A program made the position numbers and the translations under genes. From Turbatrix aceti (Eukaryota > Nematoda > Chromadorea > Rhabditida > Panagrolaimidae): a stretch of 64,000 nt of DNA. The notes under the pieces are model-generated. The model was not told the DNA's origin and made no database searches. It saw only the letters and a list, made by a program, of their open reading frames with translations. Location: assembly GCA_963969345.1 (NCBI GenBank), contig OZ017769.1:1054001-1118000 (forward strand), written 5' to 3'. This document shows, piece after piece, positions 26,801-39,055 of the stretch. Within the stretch, counting starts at the first letter, position 1; the number at the start of each line of letters is the position of its first letter.

Positions 26801-29346
26801 AATCAACGTGGCGGACAACAGACTGACGACGTGCTCCGGTGCGTTGGCTGAGTTGAAGGCCCTGAGGCTGGTCAATGTCTCGGGAAATCAGTTGACTGCT
26901 TTCGACTGGCGCGAATTCCCGGATGAAGTGCTGGAAGTCGATGCTTCGAGGAATCTGATCGACAAGGTCCTCACGGCGACGCCTTCTAAGGCGAAGAAGA
27001 TAAATGTGAGTCTTGAAAGCTTCAACTTTTATCGTAAAATTTCTGTTTTTCGTCTTAGGATACGGTTTTTAACGTTTTGAACATATAAAATTACAGTTTT
27101 ACGTAAAAAAACACTTTTCGTTTCAAGATGTGGTTTTTCGAATCTTGAACGTATTTTTTCGTTATAGGACACATTTTTATGATTTCGATTGTCAAATTAC
27201 TCTTTTTTACCCAAAAAAGTACTTTTTTGAATCTGTTTTCTTATTTTTTTCGTTTTTTTGTCTATCGTAAAACTATTATTGTGTTTTACCTAAAAATCTA
27301 CTTTTTAAGCATATTTTTTTGCATTTTTGATCGTAAAAAGTTGATTTTACCCAAAAAAGTTCATTTTCTTCCAAAACTGGCTAGTTTAACCCATTATTAT
27401 ACTTTCAGCTGAACAACAACACTCTGACGCACCTCTCCGAAGGCCAGCTGAACTCCGACCTCGAATCCATCACTCTCCGGCACAACCGTATCTCCCGCAT
27501 CGACGACGGCGTCTTCGCTTCCCTGCGCAACATCAAGCAGATCGATCTCCGCGACAACGCGCTCCGCTTCATCACGCGTCCGGCTTTCCGTGACACCGAG
27601 CAGGGCCTGGTCAACGGCCTTCTGACCACCCAGCTCTGGGTGGCGGGAAATCCCCTGGAATGCAGCTGCGAGATGACGTGGATCGCTTCGCTGTCATCCA
27701 AGACCGCCGTTCAACTGCTGGATGGCCCTGATGCAGCTGTCTGCTCGGATCCTGTGCAGCCAGGGCTCGTTCGCGCGCTGACTTCCACGAAGCCGAGTGA
27801 CTTTCTCTGTCGCTACGAGCAGGCCTGCGAGCCCGGATGCATCTGCTGCCAGTACGGCAACTGCGACTGCAAATCCAAGTGCCCGGATGGCTGTGACTGC
27901 TTTCACGACTCGGATTTCTCGACCAACGTCGTGCAGTGCAAGAGCCTCAACTCGACTGCCATGCGGGCGTTTTCGCCGAAGGGGGTGCCGATGAAGGCGA
28001 CCCACGTCTTCCTCGAGGGCCTCCAGCTCCCCGTCCTGCACAACCACGACTTCACCTCTCGCGCCCGCCTCGTCGAGCTCAGAATCAACGCTTCCGGCGT
28101 CGAGGACATCCAGGCGTTCGCGTTCAACGCGCTGCCCTCGCTCAAGCACCTCGACCTGTCCAGCAACCGCCTTAGACAGCTCCAGGGCGACGAGCTCTTC
28201 AAGTGTCAGCGACTCGTGTCGCTCAACCTCGCGGACAACAGAATCGACGAGGCTGACATCCGTCTGGCCGAACACCTGCCCAACCTGGCTCACCTGCGTC
28301 TGGAGGGAAACTTGTTCGACGAGCTGCCGGAGTGGGTGGTCCAGACGCCTCTGCTCAAGTCTGTCACCTTCGGGGGCAATCCTTTCCGCTGCGATTGCGA
28401 TTTTACCCGCTTCAGAATCCAGTCCTGGATTTCTGACAACATTGATCGGGTCCCGGACGCGCAGGACATGCGATGCGTCGAAAACGTGACTCGCAGCATC
28501 GCAGACAACGACACGACCGTGCTCTCCACGTTCCCGCCCAACGAGGACGCGGACCTCTTCGTCATGCCCCTCCTCGACTTTGTCAACAACGCGAACCTCA
28601 CGCTGTGCAACGTCAACGCCGGGGGCTTCTTTGGCGGCGGTCCGGAGAGCAACGTCTTCCTCGTCGCCGTGGCCGTCGCGTTCCTCTTCATGGCGACGTG
28701 CGGGCTGATTTTCGTGCTCATCGCCTTCCTGCGAAGGTCCCAGGCCGGTCAGAACAGGTACAAGCGGGCGACGCCTTCACTGAGCACGACGACCCCCGGC
28801 AGCAGTCCGCTCCCTGTTCCTCTTCTTCCCCAGTACGACGCCTTTGTCTCGTACGCCAAACTCGACGAAGAACAGGTCCTGACGCAGCTCTGCAAGCCGC
28901 TGGAGAACGAGGACTACTCGCTGTGCTACCTCCACCAGGGCGGGCACACGGCCTATTCCGTGCACGCGATCGACGACGAACTCCTCCGCCAGCTGGAAGC
29001 GTGCCAGGCTCTCATCATCTTCGTTACGCGCAACTTCCTCCGACAGGAGTGGCGCGCGGTCCAAATCCGGACTTCGCATCGCGTATTCGCCAAACTGAGG
29101 AACAAGAAGCTCATATCCATCCTCGACGACGACATCTGCGCCAATGATCTCGACAACGACCTCGGACACATCCTCCGCAAGCACACCTGTGTGCGGAGGA
29201 GCGATCCTCTGTTCTGGAGCCTCGTGCTGTCGTCCATGCCAGTCCGACTCTCGCACCTTCACAGCACGGGCTCGACCACGCTCTGCGACGGATCGGACAT
29301 TTACAGCGAAATGTACGGCTCAGTTGTGCCGAGCGACGTCGTCTGA
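20874..29346 (+). CDS. tol-1: Toll receptor (leucine-rich repeats, transmembrane segment, TIR domain)
   Basis: This is a single-pass receptor signalling through a cytoplasmic TIR domain. Six exons join in frame for about 1228 residues: 20874-21001, 22710-22917, 22967-23176, 24406-24972, 26370-27005 and 27409-29346. Residues 1-~30 are a signal peptide (FFALFLLLAAV). Leucine-rich repeats (LDLSNNKI, LDLSHNRI) run to ~660. A cysteine-rich LRRCT (NPLECSCEMTW) is at ~664, an LRRNT (CEPGCICCQYGNCDC) at ~723, more repeats to ~900, and a second LRRCT (NPFRCDCDF) at ~907. One transmembrane helix lies at ~998-1022. The TIR domain (YDAFVSYAKLDEE box 1 to the FW box) spans ~1059-1195. The double-LRRCT layout is that of protostome Toll. 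In C. elegans the single Toll homologue acts in development and pathogen avoidance; the role here is inferred. A second in-frame Met at 20880 is an alternative start. Confidence 0.93.
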
Positions 29347-29764
29347 TGACCGCTGGCCGCCTCCCATACGAGTTGACCGCTGCCCGTTCACGAACGCAGG
29401 CGGTTGTCCAGTTTGCCGGTTCTTACCCTGTTGTACACAGCTTCTTCGTCATCTACGTTATACCTTCTCAGATTGCTCCAAGATAGTTGTTTTCTTTTTG
29501 TATCATAATATAACTCGTCGACCAGTGATAAACGGGAATCCATGCTAAAAAACTGTCCTGAAACGAAAATAACCACCCCACCCATTTTTTGGGAAATCCA
29601 GCCTTAGAAAGTATCCTTTAAATACAACAGTTTAAAAGAGTCCCAGTTAGAAAAAAAACGTCTTTCGTCGTTTTCGTTAATAAAAAAAGCCAGTCATCAA
29701 ATCGAAGACAACCGGCGTGTCAAAAGTCCTATCAAAAAATCAAATCAAAAAGTCGAGACAAAGC

Positions 29765-32700
29765 TCAGGCGTTGATGCGTTTGTCGCGGAGGAAAGGCTT
29801 CGCAGTGAAGTTGAGCGACGTCGTGCGCTCGAACATGGACGAGTGGTGGCCTTCGGGGGGACTGTCACTTCCGTCACCACTTCCGTTGCCGCGAGGAGTG
29901 CTGCTTTCGAGTCCGATAACGTTGTACAGGTTGCGGCCACGCTTGGCGTACTCCTCAGCGATGTAAACCGGAGCGGGCTTCGAGACCGGCGACGTAACGA
30001 TTTGGAAGTCGAAGCAGAGAGCGTTCGTGATGCGCTTGAGGTTGTCGACAGAGAGCTCGGCGTCGTCAGTGTGCAAGATCGTGTATTTCGTCGGACGAGC
30101 GGTGCCCTGGAGAGCGAGGTGACTGACCATGTAGAACTCGTCGAAGGCGGGATGGACAATGTTCTGGTCGACCACCAATCCCGGTTGCACGTTCTGAGAA
30201 TCCGCGCGGTCTCTCGGATCGATACGCGCCTTGAAGAGACGGATATCGTGCATCTTGTTGGGGACGATAACGGAGAGCGGCACGCTGTGGCCAACAATGT
30301 TCCTCACCACCTTTTCAATGATCCTGAAAAAGTAAAAACAATAAAAACATCAAAATTTGCCGAAAACTTACGGGACTTCGTATTTCAGGACATTTCCGAA
30401 TTGGCCGTCGCTGCAACCATGACGGTAGACGATAAGTCGGGACGGTGGGCCACCACGATTCTGGACAAAGCGATGGACAATATCATCCATGACACCGATG
30501 AGGCCATCCACGCCTTCGTCGCCGGGCGTGTGCTGGACGACAAAGTTGCCGGTGAACTCTTCGGGGCTTGAGTTGTCGTTGGCGGCATATCCGATGATCG
30601 AGGGAGCCGCGTTGTTGACTTCGGTGACAAAGCCTCCAGCGGCGAGGTTGATGCCAAATCCAATCAGCAGGGTATTCTTCGGGATGACAGTGTTCACCGG
30701 TACGACTAAGTAGTTGAGGCCTCCGAGCTTCATGTTCGCCTTGTTGACAATGTTCTCGAAGGTCTGGGATCCTAAAAACGCGGTCAAATAGGGGAATTAA
30801 ATGTGCAAAGAACATACCCTTGCCAATGGCCTTCGCGATAGTCGTAGTCTTGACACACTGCGTGATGATGCTGTGCTGCTGCTCGAGAACCTTGATGTCC
30901 GAGTGATTCTGGCCTCCGCGGTCGGGATCGGCGAAGTGGATGTACTTGGTCGGAGGATTCTGCGCCGCGCAATCTTCGAAGAACGGGTCAAGTCTTCCTG
31001 TGACAATCTGGGTGTACGGCTCCTGGACAGTCATGCCACGCTTGCGACACTCGCCTATGAAGCGCGTGATGTAGCTGTAGAAGTTGGCCTCGTCGTCACG
31101 TCGCGAGCCTTGGGAGATGAGAACAATGGCCCAGTCCCTGAGTTCAGCCGGAACAAGGAAAGTGTTGCTGCGATTCTGCCACTTGCCGTTCTTGCCAGGG
31201 TTTTCGAAGCGATTGTTTCCGTACTGAACAGAAGGCAGCGCCAGCGACGTCGCGTTGAGCTTCAGAGGCCTGCTGACGACTTCGGTTCCGAGACGGGCCA
31301 AAATATCGCAACCGCTGAAGTTGAACGCCTCCTGCGATGACTGAATTTCAGCCAGCTTCTCGGCGGGCGGCTTCGCCGAACATCGGATGAGCGTGGCGGT
31401 GTCGTCTTCTGTGAGGTCCTTGTTGCGCAGACGCTGATAATCCGTGAAAACCAGGACTTCGATAGGGTAGTAGCTCTTCTTGAAGTCCATCTAAAAAATT
31501 CAACAAATAGAAAAAAATTCTAGAAAAAAATGCAACTCACCACCAAGGGCCAATAGGGATGACGAAGCTCCTTGCCGTAACGCTTGGAAAAGTAGTCCAC
31601 GACCGTAAGCGTTCGGCCGTTGTAGTCAAACTTGGTATCGTAGGCGTTGCCCATCAGATCCTTGATCAGAATCGCCGGACCGTTGCGGTGGGTCGTCGTC
31701 ACAGTCTTGTTGGTGAGAAATTGCTTGACGACGCGCAAGACGTCCACGCTGAATCTGTCAGGGATGTTTTCGCCATTTCGGTCGGTGAAAAAGAGGTCAG
31801 TCAGAGCGCGAGCCACATTCATGGTGTCCAGGAAAACGGTCTTCTTTGCTGCAAAAAAAATCATAAATAAAATAAGATTTTCAACAAAAAAAACACTTAC
31901 AGTCGATCGCCAGACACGCAGAGGCATTTCCACGACCTTTTGGGCCCTCGATGAGCTGGCAGGACTTGCGAGCACCGATTCCGAGATACTTGACGCGAGA
32001 CTTGAGCTTCGGAATGTCGCTCGTTCTGTAGCCAAAAGCAGTCGGGTTGTAGAAGTAAAACGTGTTGTTGTTGAACATCACGAACTCATCCCTGGAAAAA
32101 ACAACAAAAATAGGCCAAAATTCTGTTTTTTAAACTCACGGATGCGTGGCAATGTATTGCGAGGTCGCAATCTCGAGGATGGTCGTCAGATCCGTAGCAC
32201 GAGTCGACAGGTCCAGCTTCGAATCAGGCGCTCCGAAAACAGAGGCATCCAGTTCGACAGAGCGAGAAGTCCTCTTGAATTTGACCTCCAGGGTCATCTT
32301 CTTGCCGTACAGCTCCATTGTCTCCTCGGGAGAAATGTTGACAACTGCAATGTCGGTAGTCGGGAGATCGGTGACGTAGAGAATGTGCATCATATCGTAG
32401 AGGAATCCATCCGACAGGCCAAAGAAACCGCGGGCCTTATTGAACGCGTACTTCGTGATCGCGATGCTGCGTGCACGCTGTTCAACCGTGCCGATATCGG
32501 ACTTGTCGTACGGAGTCGGCTCCAGAAAGATGTCGCGCGGTTTTCGGTCCTCGAACGTACTGATGGCCTCGACGTTGACGAGGTACACGGGTTGCTTCTA
32601 CAAGAAAAAAAACAAATGCTAGTGCACAAAATGAAACAAAAAAGGAACAAACCTTGAGTTTGATTCCAAAGATGTTGGACACAACGGCTTCCGACGTGTC

Positions 32701-32913
32701 GCCACGGGCAGGCACGAGAGGAGCGGACTTCTCCGAAACACGGGTATCGCCAGGTTCGATGTTGAGGTGCATCAACTGGGTATCCATCATAAGATGGCCA
32801 CGGGTAGCATTCCGCAGAATTGGAAGCGGCGGGGACGAACCATTCGAGTCATCATTCAAAGCAGGGAGAGGCGACGAGCCACCTGAATCCCGGTTCAAAG
32901 AAGGGTCAGACAT
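29765..32913 (-). CDS. WAGO-like Argonaute lacking the slicer catalytic residues
   Basis: This is a small-RNA-binding Argonaute. Exons in coding order are 32913-32653, 32597-32140, 32091-31901, 31848-31541, 31490-30818, 30771-30372 and 30323-29765, in frame for about 949 residues. The order is a low-complexity Ser/Pro N-terminus, N domain, PAZ (~300-430), MID (~500-620) and PIWI (~640-900). The catalytic tetrad is altered. The first Asp position is Asn in IGFGINLAAG (~672), the third Asp is His in VYRHGCSDGQF (~748), and the last His position is Lys in ARPTKYTIL (~843). This pattern, together with the IAEEYAKRGRNLY segment, fits nematode WAGOs, which bind secondary 22G siRNAs and silence without slicing; that role is inferred. 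A Gly/Ser/Asp-rich extension follows the PIWI domain. An acceptor-like TTACAG lies ~16 bp upstream of the ATG. The gene is convergent with the Toll receptor. Confidence 0.9.
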
Positions 32914-34427
32914 GATACCGGTATTCTGTAAAAATGAGAGTACAAAAAGAATTGAACGCAGGACAACAAAAAAATGCGTGAACTTGTAGAGCAAAAAAAT
33001 TGGAACAGTACCGTGCGAAACGCAGGAAAGAAGAGAGTCGAAAACAGTAGAAAAACACAGCGCCTTTCGGCCGACCATAAATAGACAAAAAAACAATTAT
33101 TAGCATGTCAGAGCAAGCTTATAAACAAAACTACGAGATATTATGTAAATTTCATTAAAACTGCTAAAAACGAACATTATTTTAAAATTTTAGGCCACAT
33201 TTAAAAAAATTATTAAAAAGGAACCGCTAATTTAGGCCAGTTTAAACCAAAGAAATAGGCCATTTGAAACACAAAAGTTGGCCTTAAGTTCTGATAACAC
33301 ACATAGTACAGCAAAAACTAATTTCAAACCAACCGATGACATCCAAAAACGGTAGCACAAACCAAAGACGTCATCAAAAATTAGGCCTAAAATGTAATTG
33401 TAAACAAATTGCGATTATTTCGAGCTTCTGTGAAATCTAGGCTAAATACAAACCAAATATTAATCAAAAACCCCGATTTTGATCATTAAAAAGCAAAAAA
33501 AAGTAGCCTAAAACCCAAAAAACACTTGTTTTATAGCAAAAAAATGAAAGAAAACGAAAAAAAACGCAAAAAAGGTAACCTGAGAACCTGAGAGATAGAC
33601 CTGAAATAAAAAGAGAAAAACTGCAAAAAAAAAGAGAAAAAAAATACAGTCAACTAAAAAAAATGAGAGCGAGGAAAAAAGACGACCAAAAACGCGGAGA
33701 AAAAGAAGACCCCTTCTGTCGTTCGCTTCGAGAGTAACCGCGGTTTGATAAGCGCAGCCGAGCTTCCCGCCACTTTTTGAATGATAAGAATACGGTTTGT
33801 GCCGTTCTCATCGTTTTCGTTGTAAAACCCTTTCTTTCTAAAATAAGCGGTTTTTTTGTTTTTTCAAACAATGTATACCTACTACAGTAGGAGTTCTCGT
33901 GCCATTTGAAAGTACGTTTGAAAAAAAAACGTTCTAAAACCCACTCAAACAAAATCGTAAAAGTAACAAATTTGCTCCTCTTCCCACGAACAAAAGTAAC
34001 AAAACTTAGCGTATTGTCAAACTGATGTGAGCGCAGAAAAAATTAATTTATATGAACGAATTTTGTGTTTTTGGCACAAAAAAAATTTTTTTTTTGTATT
34101 TTTTTAGTGCGCTGAGTATCATTACGCTGAGTTTTACTACGCTGAATTTCCTGCGCTGAGTTTTCTTTACGCTGAGTTTGTAGAACGCCGAGTTTTCCAG
34201 TGCGCGGAGTTTTACTACGCGGAATCGACTTACCCCCACGCCCTGTCGAGCAAAGCCCCATTCAAAGAGGGCTTTTGCGGGCCCGCCTGGCTTGTTCTTA
34301 TTTAAGGTGAAGACGGCCAACAGAAAAGTCAGTCGTTTTCTTGCGCTCTTGCTGCTTTTCTTGCGTTTTTCTGATCGGCGATCGATGTCTTCGAATAACC
34401 TTTGTTCTTATTTATTTTTGTTACAGG
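32914..34427. other. Divergent intergenic region with a short tandem-repeat patch
   Basis: This lies between the Argonaute and coiled-coil start codons. It is very A/T-rich and contains several TAGGCC and GGCCTAAAA motifs (33190-33390). Positions ~34108-34225 hold about seven imperfect copies of a 16-19 bp unit with consensus TACGCTGAGTTTT. Given its position, the array could be regulatory or a small minisatellite. No gene is supported. Confidence 0.5.
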
Positions 34428-35762
34428 ATGTCGTCGTCCGCGGAAGCTCTGCGCGAGGAGTTGCGTCGAATCCGACAGAAGCGCGCCCAGCTGGCTAAGA
34501 CGAAGGAACACCTGCGCAAGGCGACCGAGGAAAAGAAGCTCGAAATCGCGGAAAAAGAACGCGTTTATGAAGAGTGAGTTGCATTCAGTGGGGTTTGCTG
34601 CATCAATTATTTCCGTCAATTATTTCAGGCTGAATCGGGCTTATTTGGAAGTTCGACGACGACGCGAGATCGCGGAAAAAGAAGCGTCCGAACTGGAACA
34701 AGCCGTGCTAGAAGACGCCCAATTGGACCAGGAACACGAGAAGCTGAACGCCACGCTGCAGCTGAGGAAGACTGAGACCCGGGCCGTCGTCGATGAGCTT
34801 CGAGAGGCTCAACAGCTTCACTCTGAGCTCCAAGACTACAACGCCGACCTCATCAAGCAGAAGGAGCGGTCTGCCGCGATGGTCACCAAGCTGGAGCAGC
34901 GACGGTTGGTTTTGAAAGAAGCACAGACGTCGGCCAATGCGACCCTTCAGTTGCTCGAAGAAAACCGAGAGGCTAACCTTTGCGAACTCGCCGCCAAGGA
35001 GGAGCACCTCAAGAACCTGAGAGCCAAGATTCACAATGGCTACAACCTTTGCCGGGGGCTCGAAGCTTCAGTCGGCCAACAGAATGAAGAAATCGCGACC
35101 ATCGGCGACAAGTTGGAGAAGACCGATATCGAATTCAAGGCCAAGAAAGCATCCATCGACGCTGTCAACGCCGAAATCGAGGCTGAGAACCGCCACCTGC
35201 AGGAAGTCGAAGCTCAGCTCGAAACCGGCAACAACGATTTCCTTCGCGTGCAGTCCGAGTTGTCCGACAACCAGCAGACAGTCAGCCAGCTGCGCGCAGA
35301 AGTGGAATCTGTCAAGCGGTTCGAAGGCGACGCCCAGCAGCTCAAACGCAACCTGCACGCTTCTAGGCAGAAAAACGCGACTCTCCGGCGACTGGCGACT
35401 TCTCAGAACGCAGAGCATCGGGCGATGGTCGATGTGCTCAACAGAGTGAACGCGGAAAACGACGCCGATCGCGACGATATCCGAATCGCCGTCGAACAGT
35501 GCGGTTCCATCGAGCGGCAGAACAAAGAAGATTCTGAGCAACGCGCGGCTGAGATTGCTGCTCTCAAGTTGCGTCTCGACGACGCGCGCCGACAGGATTC
35601 GGAGGCGAGGACCCAGCTGGAGTACTACCGGGCTCGGATGCGAACTGCCCCTGTCAGAGGTGAGTTTTTGGGTTTCGACAACGTTTTATGACTCGGTGTA
35701 ATTATTTTTTTTCAGTCAGTCCTCGACGCGGACAGTCCAGCCCGCCGACGTCCCGCAACTAG
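34428..35762 (+). CDS. Long coiled-coil protein, unrecognised
   Basis: Three exons (34428-34573, 34629-35659, 35716-35762) encode about 407 residues. Nearly the whole protein is heptad-like, charged and Ala/Glu/Leu-rich (LREELRRIRQKR, LEQAVLEDAQL, RQNKEDSEQRAAEIAALK), predicting an extended coiled coil. The last ~20 residues are basic and Ser/Pro-rich (RVSPRRGQSSPPTSRN). There is no catalytic domain, signal peptide or membrane segment. Family not recognised; coiled-coil composition makes resemblance to SMC, myosin rod or centrosomal proteins uninformative. A TTTGTTACAG acceptor lies 2 bp before the ATG, so the mRNA is probably trans-spliced or has a 5' intron. AATAAA follows at 35873. Confidence 0.75.
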
Positions 35763-36116
35763 CACCTGCGCCATAGTGACTACCTCGACACATCCTCTAC
35801 GACATGCTGTATCCAATCAACCTAACTTACGTGTAATTGAAAATTCGTGTAACTTTTAAAAATTCTGAGACAAATAAATGTACGAAATTGTCTGATTTTG
35901 ATTATTTATTTCAAGGAAAATTTCCGAGGAACGCGCTTTGGGACCGGTTTACTTTGACTTAATTTATTCAGTACAATAATTTTATTTAGACAAAAACGGA
36001 GGAGGATTGTGAATGGGGGAGCGAATAAATAACAACCTACACCTTGTGAGTGGATTACAGATAATAGGGAGTACCCAACAGCCAGCGAGTTAACTTCAAA
36101 GAAAAAAGAGACGCCG

Positions 36117-36430
36117 TTACTTTTTTATCTGCTGCTTTGTGCTGATTCTGAGTCCGACAACGTCTTTGCCAATCTCGGCTACCTGGCAGACGTCGCAGAC
36201 ACCTCCCTTGTCTAACAAAGTTGTGCGAGTCGAGGACGAAGGGATTGAGCTCGTCGTAGTTGAACTTGTGCGTGTTGGAGCCACCCTTTGCTTCCGAAGT
36301 AGGCGGCGAGTTCGAGTTGACGCAGCTTGTCAGCCTCGGTGTCGCTGGGCAGACCGCGGCGATGGAGTTCGACCAGGAGACCGACGAGGTACTTGCGACA
36401 GACTTCGATCAGTTGCTGCGCTTCTGCCAC
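36117..36430 (-). pseudogene. copa-1: Decayed fragment of the coatomer alpha subunit gene (C-terminal part)
   Basis: Three blocks in three frames match the C-terminus of alpha-COP, the COPI coat subunit. The first (36430 down to ~36300) begins right after a TTTTGCAG acceptor and reads QQLIEVCRKYLVGLLVEL to LELAAYF. The second reads KFNYDELNPFVLDS. The third reads CDVCQVAEIGKDVVGLRIS and ends at a stop at 36117. In intact alpha-COP about 80-100 residues separate the first two blocks and about 25 the next two. Here they abut with frame changes and no room for introns, so internal deletions are present. No upstream coatomer exons are visible in the window. This is most simply a broken partial duplicate; the functional gene would be elsewhere. 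Confidence 0.75.
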
Positions 36431-37262
36431 CTGCAAAACCCCAAAAATCAGCTAAAAAATACCTTTTTCCGCATTCCACCTTTTTTGGATCATAAAAAAG
36501 TATAATAACGACTTTTCTTCGCAAAACAATGGTTATTGTTTTCTATTTTTACCCCGTGAGCATAGTTTGTCGTAACCTGTGGCCGCCGGTTTGTCTGAGC
36601 AGGTTTGACGGGAAGGAGGGGGTACAACGCGCGGATGGATGCATGCGGTCGTCGATGGTCGATGATGAATGCTGATTGACTTGGTTCAGTCGGATTGCAA
36701 GGCAGAGGAGGGTTGTCGTTATCGTTTGTGGGCTGCAGGCTGCCTTCTCTCAAGTACGTGGATAACTTGTTTTATTGACATGAATCGGAATCGAGTCGCC
36801 GCCGCCGCCGTTGTTTGGGGGGATGTTATTGTTCGATCCATGCTCTTGGCACGATTGTTGCTGTACCATGACATGACATTGGATGACTCAGGACTTTGCT
36901 ATGTCAACTTGGCCTGGGGGTAGGTATGTGTGTGTCTGGCTGGCTGGATACGATAGAAAAAAACCACAACCCGTAAAAAACCCGCAGCCCATTCATTTTT
37001 ACGGTTTTTTCCACGTTTACGTTCTTTTTTTTGCCCCACAGACATTCACCTTTTTCCATGTTGGTTTACGATCACGCTTCATTTTTCATTTTTCGTTTTC
37101 CATTTTTAATTTTTGCCCGAGGCTGCCAAACGAAATCCTGAATTGGCGAAAAAATAAATTCCGATGGGTCAGACGCGCAAAAACCAATAATTGACACTTT
37201 TTTTGCTAAAAAAAACTTTTTTAGGCCGTCCATCGATGCATGAGCCATCGTAATCTCATCCA
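36431..37262. other. Intergenic DNA, no gene
   Basis: The part next to the alpha-COP fragment is probably the remnant of the intron whose 3' splice site survives. The rest is AT-rich with short unconvincing frames. The last ~60 bp serve as the leader of the kinase gene. Confidence 0.5.
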
Positions 37263-39055
37263 ATGGAGAAATTCGAAAAGCTAGGCGTCATCGGTCGAGG
37301 CGCTTACGGTATTTGTTATCTCTGCCAGGCCAAAAATGATCGTTATCGTCACAAGGTTGTGATCAAGACTGTTCTCATAGATTGCCGAACCCAGAGCGAA
37401 GAAGACGTCATCAAACGTAGGTGACTGACTTGGGACTTTTGGGTAAACATCTTTCTTTTTTTTGTTATGACAAAAACGAACGTAAAAAAAACGTCAGAAT
37501 TTGTTCTGATACAAAAATTAATTTTTTTACCCTGAACCCAAAAAAAACATGTTTTGAATCATTTTTTCACTTTTTAAAATCCTTTTGATGATTTTTAGCA
37601 TCGCATAAAAATTCTTTTCCACCAAGTTTTCCGATGATTAATTAAATGTTCTCTCCAATCGATCAAACCAAGCTGAACGGTTTTTCTCCACATTCCAAGC
37701 GTTTCTTGTCTCGCTGACAAAACCCATACGCCTAGTTTTTCATCTTGCAGGCGAAGCACACGTTCTGGGTCGTCTTGCGCATCCGAACATCATCAGTTTT
37801 TACGATTTTTTTATTTCAAATGGCATCCTGCACATGGTTATGGAGTACGCCGAGGGTGGAACCATGGAACAGCTTATCAAGGATCAAAAAGGCGCATATC
37901 TTAGCGAGGATATGATTTTGCATTACTTTACCCAGGTAAAAACCGAATCAGTTAATTAATTAACAATTAATTAGTCTGGTCGTTAATTAACTAATTAGAT
38001 AGCTAAGCCCCCGGTATTGCAGGTAACAATGGCACTGGATTACATTCATTCAAAAAAAATTCTGCATCGAGATTTAAAGACCCAAAATATTTTGCTGAAT
38101 CGTAAACGCACAATTGTCAAACTCGCGGACTTTGGCATCGCGAAGGAACTCAGCACCCGGTACGACCAGGCGTCGACGGTCATTGGCACGCCCAACTACC
38201 TGTCGCCTGAAATCTGTGAAGGCAGAAAGTACGACAACAAGTCGGATCTTTGGTCTCTGGGATGCATACTTTTTGAACTCATCGAGTTGAGGAGGGCATT
38301 TGACGGAGATTCTTTCCCATCCATCGTTCTTAGGATTACCACCGTACGTTTGGACGGCTCTTTGATATTTTTTAGGGGGAAAGATCAGGAATTGGAACAA
38401 AAGTGCCGTTTTTGCTATAAAAAAACATTTTTTTGGCTTCTGTCAGTCGAGTATCGTAGTGCCAAATTCACAAATACCTTGGCCTAAAAATTTGCAAGCC
38501 TAATATGCGTTGTTTTTCGATTATTAATATTTTTTATACTTTTTTAAGGTTTACGATCAAAAATGAGCACAAAATCGCGCATTTTGACAAAACGGCGCCG
38601 ATCACTGATTACAAAACTTTCAGGGCAAAATAGAGCCAATTGTACGAGATGTGAGTGACAAGCTTCGAGAGCTAGTCAACGTCCTCCTTTCCATGAAGGA
38701 GAAAAATCGACCGTCAACCAAAGGTAATTTTCCTGCCCAAAAATCATTTTTTAGCAAAATTCAAAAATTTTCAGAAATTCTTACATCCCCGGTCGTGCTC
38801 CCCAAATGCCTCGAACTTCACCTCGATCTCGGACGCATCGACTATCCTTCGTCCAGCCACTTTCTCTCCCGGTCCACGCTGGCGACGGCATCCGGTCCAT
38901 CGACGTACGTCGGCGGCACGACGATGACTCCTTCGAGTTACAACTTCAATAACAACGCAACCAGGGCACTCGCGAACGTGTCAACAGGCACGGCTCACAA
39001 ATCGTTACCCCTCGACTTTTACCTCAATCCGGAGGCTTTTTCTCATTCGTCGTAA
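37263..39055 (+). CDS. nekl-2: NIMA-related protein kinase (NEK8/NEKL-2-like)
   Basis: Five exons (37263-37416, 37751-37935, 38023-38343, 38624-38723, 38775-39055) give about 346 residues. The kinase domain starts at the N-terminus, as in NEK8 (MEKFEKLGVIGRGAYG). The glycine loop is GRGAYG, the ATP lysine K35, the catalytic loop HRDLKTQN with D130, then DFG at 149-151, and an activation segment ending GTPNYLSPE. All catalytic residues are intact. Only ~60 Ser/Thr-rich residues follow the kinase domain, so the RCC1 repeats of vertebrate NEK8 are absent, as in the short nematode NEKL-2. NEK8-class kinases act in cilia and, in C. elegans epidermis, in endocytosis during moulting; that assignment is inferred. 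The first donor (C|GTAGGT) was chosen because it preserves the VIKREAHVLGRL alignment. Confidence 0.87.

Noticed and set aside
27694..28293. Long minus-strand frame of 199 codons inside the Toll gene
   Set aside because: GC-rich coding exon leaves the reverse strand open; no domain content.
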